Assembly (NCBI RefSeq): GCF_013035425.1
Contig: NZ_WQHX01000008.1
Coordinates: 215,701 to 279,700, forward strand
Direction of reading: 5' to 3'
Length of the DNA stretch: 64,000 bases
Origin: Ruegeria arenilitoris
Lineage (GTDB): Bacteria > Pseudomonadota > Alphaproteobacteria > Rhodobacterales > Rhodobacteraceae
Position 1 is the stretch's first letter. The number at the start of each line of letters is the position of its first letter. The notes below the pieces were generated by a model. It did not search any database and was not told the origin of the DNA. It saw only the letters and a program-made list of their open reading frames with translations. Shown here in pieces: positions 55,723 through 64,000 of the stretch. The position numbers were made by a program, and so were the translations under genes.

Positions 55723-56622
55723 TCAATGAGTCTGGCTAGGAACTGTTGGTTTGTGCTGCTGTGGAGGCAATTGGCTCCGGATCCAATTGGCAAATACAAC
55801 GGCTCCGGGTGTTTCCTCGGCAGCAGGTGACAGCAATAGGTAGTAGGCTTCAGCCATGCGTGCCCGATGGCCGAACGGAGCGATCAGTCGTCCCTCTTCG
55901 ATCAGGTTTGTGGCAATAGCGTCATGAGCCAGGCAAAGGCCACCACCCGCAGCAGCAACCGAAAGGCAAACCAGATAGGTCGTAGCATATGTTATTGGTG
56001 GATTTGTCCATGTTAGAGCTTGGTCCTCCGCCCAATTCGCCCAGCTTGACAACAAATTTGAACAGTCGAACAATGGTTTCTGCTGCAAAGTATCCAATGT
56101 GACTTCAAAGCCCGGAGCGCAGACCGGGTAGTAGTGATCAGTATGCAAAAGTTCAGTGCGAACTGATTCTGCGGGGCGCAAAGAGTACCGGATTTCTACA
56201 GCCGCGCCCTCGGCTATTTCTCTCGGCTCCCACAATTCGGTGAAGATGTTCAGTTGAACATCAGGATGCAAGGTCCGGAATTTATGCAACCGCGGTGCCA
56301 GCCAGTTGACCGCAAAGGTGAGATTGCATTGTACTTGCACTGCGTTTTGCTGCGCACCGGTCACTGCGCGTGTACCTCGAAGCAATGTGCGGAATGCTTC
56401 ACGTACTACAGGCAGATAAGTAATACCTGCTTCTGTCAGTTCCAAAACCCTTGGACGCCGCAGGAACAGCGGCTGGCCAAGATACCCTTCTAAAGACTTG
56501 ATCTGCTGACTAACGGCACTTTGCGTCATGTTCAGATCGCGTGCTGCGCCAGTAAAGGACAGGTGCCGAGCAGCGGCCTCAAAAGTACGTAGCCATCCAA
56601 GTGGCGGAAGTGAATTTTGCAT
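55723..56622 (-). CDS. LysR-family transcriptional regulator (GcvA-like)
   Basis: A 299-residue LysR regulator. The N-terminal winged helix reads LGWLRTFEAAARHLSFTGAARDLNMTQSAVSQQIKSLEGYLGQPLF, and a type 2 periplasmic-binding effector domain follows. It is divergent from the class II aldolase gene, 119 bases apart, so that operon is the likely target. The effector is unknown. Confidence 0.9.
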   Translation of the reverse strand: MQNSLPPLGWLRTFEAAARHLSFTGAARDLNMTQSAVSQQIKSLEGYLGQPLFLRRPRVLELTEAGITYLPVVREAFRTLLRGTRAVTGAQQNAVQVQCNLTFAVNWLAPRLHKFRTLHPDVQLNIFTELWEPREIAEGAAVEIRYSLRPAESVRTELLHTDHYYPVCAPGFEVTLDTLQQKPLFDCSNLLSSWANWAEDQALTWTNPPITYATTYLVCLSVAAAGGGLCLAHDAIATNLIEEGRLIAPFGHRARMAEAYYLLLSPAAEETPGAVVFANWIRSQLPPQQHKPTVPSQTH

Positions 56623-56741
56623 TCACATAACCTTGCCATAAGTTCAGCTAATGGTTTAATGGCACATTTTTCGTTGGTCAAACGTTGCGACCAGATGCAC
56701 GTTTGTTACCAAGCCGAATTCAGGTTCCAAGGGAGGACAAA

Positions 56742-57497
56742 ATGAGCGTCGCAAACCTGCGCCCGAATATTGACCATTGGTCTGAACGCGTTGACTTGGC
56801 AGCAGCTTTTCGCTGGACAGAGCGTCTAAACATGCACGAGGCGGTGGCCAATCACTTTAGCTTGGCGGTGAATGAGGACGGGACTCAGTTTCTTATGAAC
56901 CCCAACCAAATGCACTTTGCCCGAATTCGAGCATCAGACCTGTTGCTATTAGATGCCAATGACCCAGAAGTCATGACTCAACCCGGAGCGCCAGACCCAA
57001 CGGCATGGGGATTGCACGGATCGATTCACCGCCACTGCCCGCACGCAAGGTGCGTAATGCATGTGCATTCCATTTTTGCGACTGTGCTGGCAACTTTGGC
57101 CGACAGCACATTACCACCGATCGACCAGAGCACAGCAATTTTCTACAACCGTTATGTGATCGATCAGGAGTTTGGAGGTCTTGCTTTTGAAAGCGAAGGC
57201 GAGCGTTGTGCGTCCCTTCTGTCGGATCCGAAGAACAAGGTCATGATCATGGGAAACCACGGCGTTCTGGTTATCGGCAGCGATCCGGCAGATACATTTA
57301 ACCGACTATACTACTTCGAACGCGCGGCTGAAACTTACATTCGCGCATTGCAAACCGGCCAGAAGCTGCGGGTTCTGTCAAATGAGGTTGCTGAAAAAAC
57401 CGCGCAAGAAGTCGAAGTTTATCCCGACCAAGCTGTTTCCTTCATGCGTGATATCAAGGCGCTGCTGGATGCCGAAGGTTCGGATTACGCCACCTGA
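56742..57497 (+). CDS. Class II aldolase/adducin family protein
   Basis: A 251-residue protein of the class II aldolase family. The metal ligands are in HRHCPHARCVMHVHS and the later GNHGVLVIG block. Relatives include sugar-phosphate aldolases and decarboxylases; the substrate is not clear. The ATG follows GGGAGGACAAA. It is followed after 22 bases by the hydroxylase-like gene, and both are probably controlled by the divergent LysR regulator. Confidence 0.85.
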   Translation: MSVANLRPNIDHWSERVDLAAAFRWTERLNMHEAVANHFSLAVNEDGTQFLMNPNQMHFARIRASDLLLLDANDPEVMTQPGAPDPTAWGLHGSIHRHCPHARCVMHVHSIFATVLATLADSTLPPIDQSTAIFYNRYVIDQEFGGLAFESEGERCASLLSDPKNKVMIMGNHGVLVIGSDPADTFNRLYYFERAAETYIRALQTGQKLRVLSNEVAEKTAQEVEVYPDQAVSFMRDIKALLDAEGSDYAT

Positions 57498-57519
57498 CAT
57501 CAACCGCAGAGATTAAGCG

Positions 57520-58509
57520 ATGAGAGAGAATTCTCCAGATCCCGAAGCCGCCCGCTGGAATTACCACCCCGACGGACCTGTGGCGTTGAACCCGCTGTTC
57601 AATTGGCCTCCCCGCCCTGCGGCAGTTTTTAAGTGGTATAGTGGCGCGTGGTTGCAGATTACGTCTCTGACGCTGTGTATGGTGTTGGCAGTTACGGCCT
57701 ATGTTTTCTTCTTTCCCGCCCTTGAGACGATGAAAACGTTTTCACCCGGCTGGATGTTTCGCATTTGGCTATTGAACATGATTCCGCAAATTCTTGTGGC
57801 GGGTGGCCTGCACTGGTGGCTTTACATGCGCAAAGGTCAGGGCATGTACAAAAAATTCGACCGTCGTGACCTTACTCGTGACAACGGAACATTCACTTTT
57901 CGCAATCAGGTATTGGACAATATCTGGTGGACTTTAGGCAGTGCGATGACGGTCGCAACGGCCTATCAATGGTTGATTTACTGGGCGATGGCCAACGGAT
58001 GGGCACCCACGGTCACTTGGGCAAGCGCGCCTGTTTGGTTCGTGGTTTGGATGTTATTCATCCCTATGTGGTCAGGCCTGCATTTCTATTGGGTGCATCG
58101 GCTGGAGCATCACCCAAAGCTGTATAAATACGTGCACGCAGTGCATCACCGAAACGTCAATATTGGGCCCTGGTCAGGAATTTCCAATCACTGGTACGAG
58201 AACTTTTTTTACTTCTCCACCTACTTCATCCATCTGATTGTGCCGTCTCACCCATTGCACCTGCTGTTTCATTCCTATTTTCAACAGGTCAGCCCGGTTC
58301 TTTCCCATTCTGGATTTGAAAAGCTAAAGGCCGGTGACACCGATGCAGCGCGTGCCGGAGACTTTTTTCATCAGCTGCATCATCGTTATTTCGAATGCAA
58401 CTACGGTACATCCGAAATTCCGTTCGATAAGTGGTTTGGCACTTATCACGATGGGTCCGCCGATGCCACAACGCGAACGCGGGCATACAAAAAGCAAATG
58501 TATACTTAA
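57520..58509 (+). CDS. Sterol desaturase/fatty acid hydroxylase family protein
   Basis: A 329-residue integral membrane di-iron enzyme. The histidine clusters HFYWVHRLEHHPKLYKYVHAVHHRN and FFHQLHHRYFECNYG match the family's metal sites. Four to five membrane segments precede and separate them. It hydroxylates or desaturates a lipid substrate that cannot be named. Second gene after the class II aldolase. Confidence 0.88.
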   Translation: MRENSPDPEAARWNYHPDGPVALNPLFNWPPRPAAVFKWYSGAWLQITSLTLCMVLAVTAYVFFFPALETMKTFSPGWMFRIWLLNMIPQILVAGGLHWWLYMRKGQGMYKKFDRRDLTRDNGTFTFRNQVLDNIWWTLGSAMTVATAYQWLIYWAMANGWAPTVTWASAPVWFVVWMLFIPMWSGLHFYWVHRLEHHPKLYKYVHAVHHRNVNIGPWSGISNHWYENFFYFSTYFIHLIVPSHPLHLLFHSYFQQVSPVLSHSGFEKLKAGDTDAARAGDFFHQLHHRYFECNYGTSEIPFDKWFGTYHDGSADATTRTRAYKKQMYT

Positions 58510-58526
58510 GTCTGCGAAAAGACGGT

Positions 58527-59159
58527 TCAGTTTCGCTCAAACAAAGCAATTAGCGCGGTGTCGTCTTTGTTGGGGCCAGAGGCCAGATCGCCAAAAATCG
58601 GCACCTCAGAAAGTGTTAAGTGAAGTATGTTGCCTTGTTCCAACGCATGGAATGTTTCGGCAAAGCCGCGTTCAGTGTAGTGTTTGGCATTGATGGACAA
58701 TGCAAATTGTGCCCCCGGGCGTGCGACACGCAACAAAACGGGTAAAACTTCGGGGCCGAGATGCCCGTGGGTAAATGTGCCGGAAGACACAACGCCTGAA
58801 TAGCTTTCGGGTGGAACCGGAATTCCCAGATTCAGGTCAGCCTCTATCGCGTCGCGATAAATGTCCTTTCGCATCGCCTGGCCTAGCATCTCTGCGCTGA
58901 TATCGGTGGCGTCTATTGGACCGACCCCTAGGCTTGCCAAAACCGAGCCACATAAACCCGTACCTGCGCCCACGTCCAGAACGGGACCTTGACCTCCTGC
59001 ACTTACAAAAGCGCGCGCCGTGTGAATGTGCAGTTGATAATCCTCACGCGAAGCAAAACCATCGTCATAATCGCCAGCCCATTCTGCGTATAGCCGTTTA
59101 CTGTCTTCTGGTGAGTTCAGCGCATAGGCTGAATGCAAGTTCGGTGTATTTTGGGTCAT
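58527..59159 (-). CDS. Class I SAM-dependent methyltransferase
   Basis: A 210-residue methyltransferase with motif I VLDVGAGTGLCGSVL and an Asp in DATDISAEML. It is related to the one at 14215-14850 (shared YxEWAxDYD and GTFTHGH-like segments). The substrate is unknown. It is convergent with the hydroxylase-like gene. Confidence 0.82.
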   Translation of the reverse strand: MTQNTPNLHSAYALNSPEDSKRLYAEWAGDYDDGFASREDYQLHIHTARAFVSAGGQGPVLDVGAGTGLCGSVLASLGVGPIDATDISAEMLGQAMRKDIYRDAIEADLNLGIPVPPESYSGVVSSGTFTHGHLGPEVLPVLLRVARPGAQFALSINAKHYTERGFAETFHALEQGNILHLTLSEVPIFGDLASGPNKDDTALIALFERN

Positions 59160-59245
59160 GCATCATTGAATGCCGATAGGCGGATTCGAATCAAGGGTGT
59201 CCATACGCACTTGCATCCCACCTTATCGCGTTTCATCAAGGGGTC

Positions 59246-60136
59246 ATGACTGGCACACTCTTTTCATTTGGGCATGGATACTCGGCCCGCGCCCTGTCGC
59301 TTCGCCTTGCACCACAAGGATGGCGGATCATTGGAACATCGCGCGATGCGGAACATCTGGATGCCATTCGCGCATCCGGTGCCGAGCCTTTGATCTGGCC
59401 AGGACAAGTGCCCGATTTTGACGGGGTGACGCATCTGCTGGTATCGACGGCTCCGACTGCGGATGGGGATCCTGTTTTGGCCGAACTTCGCGAGGAGATC
59501 GTCGCGCGCGCAGCGCAATTTCGATGGGTTGGCTACTTGTCGACGACCGCGGTATATGGAGACCATAATGGTGAATGGGTTGACGAGGCGACGCCGATAA
59601 CCCCAACCGCCGAGCGAGGCCGATGGCGTGCCCGAGCCGAAAGACAGTGGACTGAAATCGAAAACCTGCCTCTGCACATATTTCGCTTGGCCGGAATCTA
59701 TGGGCCTGGAAGAGGACCGTTTTCTAAGTTGAGGCGCGGTGGGTTGAGGCGGATCATTAAGCCCGGTCAGGTCTTCTCGCGCATACATGTTGACGACATC
59801 GCACAGGTTCTTGCCGCGTCGATGGCGCGGCCAAATCCGGGCGCAATATACAATGTCTGCGATGACGAACCAGTGCCCCCACAGGACGTGATCGCATACG
59901 CTGCCGAGCTGCAGGGGTTGCCTTTGCCTCCGGCTGTATCATTTGACCAGGCAGACCTGACACCAATGGCACGCAGTTTTTACAGCGAAAATAAACGCGT
60001 TCGAAACGAACGCATCAAATCTGAATTGGGTGTTACGCTGCTTTACCCAAATTACCGTGTTGGGCTAGAGGCGTTGTTGAATGTTAAAGGCGCCAGTGAG
60101 ACCACAAAAGACTGGAATGGGGGAAAGCATTCCTAA
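59246..60136 (+). CDS. NAD-dependent epimerase/dehydratase-like protein
   Basis: A 296-residue extended short-chain dehydrogenase, YeeZ-like. The dinucleotide motif is degenerate (FSFGHGYSARAL), while YLSTTAVYGDHNGEWVDE and FRLAGIYGPGRGPF are family blocks. The Tyr of AVYGD replaces the usual YxxxK position. Reaction unknown. Confidence 0.8.
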   Translation: MTGTLFSFGHGYSARALSLRLAPQGWRIIGTSRDAEHLDAIRASGAEPLIWPGQVPDFDGVTHLLVSTAPTADGDPVLAELREEIVARAAQFRWVGYLSTTAVYGDHNGEWVDEATPITPTAERGRWRARAERQWTEIENLPLHIFRLAGIYGPGRGPFSKLRRGGLRRIIKPGQVFSRIHVDDIAQVLAASMARPNPGAIYNVCDDEPVPPQDVIAYAAELQGLPLPPAVSFDQADLTPMARSFYSENKRVRNERIKSELGVTLLYPNYRVGLEALLNVKGASETTKDWNGGKHS

Positions 60137-60176
60137 GATGCTAAGAGTCGATAATCAAAGATACTGACGCACCCAT

Positions 60177-61160
60177 ATGACCGACCGTTCCGCCAACTTA
60201 AAGATTACTGTATCCACCTTAACCCGGAAGCGTCCGGAAATGTTGGCTGCGCTGGTGAGGAGTTGGGGCGACCTTGTCATTCCGTCAAATTGCATCGTTC
60301 GCTTCCTTGTGGTCGAGAACGATAAAGTTGCGAACAGCAAACAGATTGTTCAGGAAGCCGGCAGTTCTTTGGCCAATGGATGCGCGATCGAATATGTGTT
60401 GGAACCAGAGTTGGGCATACCATTTGGGCGCAACCGGGCGGCGCGAGAGGCTATTGCCAATGGATCTGACTTGTTGTGCTTTGTCGACGACGATGAGGTT
60501 GTGGCGCAAGATTGGCTGGAACGGCTGGTTGCAGGTTACAGGTCCAGCTCTGCGGTGTTGCTTGGCGCACCGTTGAGAGCAGCTGGTCCGTCAGGTCGCG
60601 AAACAGGTGTGCAGCGACTGATGCTTAGGAATATCAGCAACCGTTATTTGGCGAAGGAGCAAGCCGCCGCCAGGCGTGGCGCTCTGAACGATACAGGTGG
60701 TGTTACGGTAGTTACCAACAATTGGCTGGGCGAAACGCGGCTGTTTAGCGAGGTTGGACTTTGGTTTGACGAAACCATGCGTATGACAGGCGGCACTGAC
60801 GCAAAGTTTTATGCCGATGCGGTAGGCCAAGGCCTGACAGTGGGCTGGGTCCCTGACGCTTTTGTATACGAGACCATTCCTCCTGAGCGGCTTTCATTCT
60901 GGTATCAGGCCGCACGTGGACGGGATCAGTCAAACACATACATGCGGCGCAAGCTCAAAAACAAACCGGTCAGCGCGGTTCTGGGGTTTCTCAGCATTCC
61001 GATACGATTTCTAGGATTAGTAGTTGCCATGATTCTGATGCCAATTCAGCCTGACCGAAGGTTTATCCAAATTGCTCGGACCTTGGGATGGTTGGTTGGT
61101 GTCATCGGTATTTTCTTTGGGTACAAGTCGGCTCTGTATAAAAAAGTAAGTGGTCACTAA
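60177..61160 (+). CDS. Family 2 glycosyltransferase
   Basis: A 327-residue GT2 enzyme. The N-terminal sequence KITVSTLTRKRPEMLAALVRSW and the metal-binding block LLCFVDDDEVVAQDWLERL are clear. A C-terminal hydrophobic stretch (FLGLVVAMILMPIQPDRRF) suggests membrane association. It probably adds a sugar to a cell-surface molecule. It starts 40 bases after the SDR gene and may share its transcript. Confidence 0.87.
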   Translation: MTDRSANLKITVSTLTRKRPEMLAALVRSWGDLVIPSNCIVRFLVVENDKVANSKQIVQEAGSSLANGCAIEYVLEPELGIPFGRNRAAREAIANGSDLLCFVDDDEVVAQDWLERLVAGYRSSSAVLLGAPLRAAGPSGRETGVQRLMLRNISNRYLAKEQAAARRGALNDTGGVTVVTNNWLGETRLFSEVGLWFDETMRMTGGTDAKFYADAVGQGLTVGWVPDAFVYETIPPERLSFWYQAARGRDQSNTYMRRKLKNKPVSAVLGFLSIPIRFLGLVVAMILMPIQPDRRFIQIARTLGWLVGVIGIFFGYKSALYKKVSGH

Positions 61161-63666
<2,506 letters not shown>

Positions 63667-63689
63667 CTTCAGATGAATCGCTTTGAGAC

Positions 63690-63724
63690 GCGCCGCCTTG
63701 GGAAGCCTTGGCGGCGCTTTTTTG
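63690..63724 (+). terminator. Terminator after katG
   Basis: GCGCCGCC (63690-63697) and GGCGGCGC (63710-63717) form an 8-bp stem, followed by seven T. A strong factor-independent terminator 24 bases past the stop. Confidence 0.9.
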
Positions 63725-64000
63725 TCACCGGACACAAAGAAAAGGCGAGATTGAGCAAGCGATTCCAGCATATTGGCCACAAGTCAGTCGGAATTTCTCT
63801 AAAGTGAAAGAATACTAAGAAGGGAAATCGGGCGCTTTCTAAACATAAGTTGTTGTTTTCATTAAGTTCAGCGAGTTTTTGCCGTGGAATGTGAAGTTTT
63901 TTCAAAATGGGGGTTGCAGGTCCTGACCCCAATCCGTAAATACCCCTTCACCGGGTCTTTATGGGTTTGGTGACGGGCTGGAGAGTTGGCTGGACGCATC
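63725..64000. other. Gene-free end of window
   Basis: No gene is visible between the katG terminator and the window edge. Confidence 0.4.

Overview
The window looks like a chromosome segment from a marine-type alphaproteobacterium of the Roseobacter group (Rhodobacterales). This rests on gene content and protein style: a form I aerobic CO dehydrogenase cluster, a HemY-type C-terminus with a zinc ribbon, and neighbours such as gltB/gltD, uppP, queG and ade/amn. The species cannot be named from the sequence.

Layout. (1) 1-9350: the tail of a HemY-like protein, then coxC-coxM-coxS-coxL-coxD-coxE-coxF-coxG on the + strand. These encode a Mo/Cu CO dehydrogenase (CoxL carries the form I signature AYRCSFR), its maturation factors and a membrane-bound MHYT-LytTR regulator. 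A perfect 12-bp hairpin separates coxL from coxD. (2) 9250-20775: a patchy accessory stretch with an ArsR-type regulator whose C-terminus looks lost, a DUF1326/DUF2182 pair, a class III cyclase, two methyltransferases, a leishmanolysin-like protease, a TPR protein, and an orphan type I modification subunit (hsdM) followed by a cut-off hsdS. A degenerate hairpin-forming intergenic repeat is scattered here and again at 27.0-28.4 kb. (3) 20776-35368: an integrative element of about 14.6 kb at the 3' end of tRNA-Leu(CAG). It is bounded by a 19-bp direct repeat, carries a tyrosine integrase next to the intact tRNA, and has paired 8-bp repeats 12 bp apart near both ends that look like integrase arm sites. 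Cargo includes two thermonuclease-fold proteins, an operon coding a membrane/coiled-coil protein, a ClpP/SppA-like periplasmic protein and a secreted nuclease, a cupin, an isochorismatase-fold protein without its catalytic triad, a truncated serine resolvase, two lipoproteins, a trypsin-like protease, and a protein with apparent family A polymerase palm motifs. (4) 35438-64000: ordinary chromosome. It holds an NDUFA9-like protein, uppP, gltD-GFA-gltB, mtgA, a GST, queG, a hydantoinase-type protein, msrB-msrA, a periplasmic peroxidase, a DMT transporter, an HU protein, ade-amn, a LysR regulator divergent from a class II aldolase and a fatty-acid-hydroxylase-fold protein, a methyltransferase, an SDR, a glycosyltransferase and katG.

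How genes work together. CoxMSL oxidises CO and feeds electrons to respiration while CoxDEF mature the Mo/Cu site. GltB and GltD form glutamate synthase. Ade and Amn take AMP to adenine and then hypoxanthine. MsrA/MsrB, the glutathione peroxidase-like protein and KatG are oxidative-stress functions. The least explained parts are the island operon at 22.1-24.6 kb and the polymerase-like gene beside the integrase.
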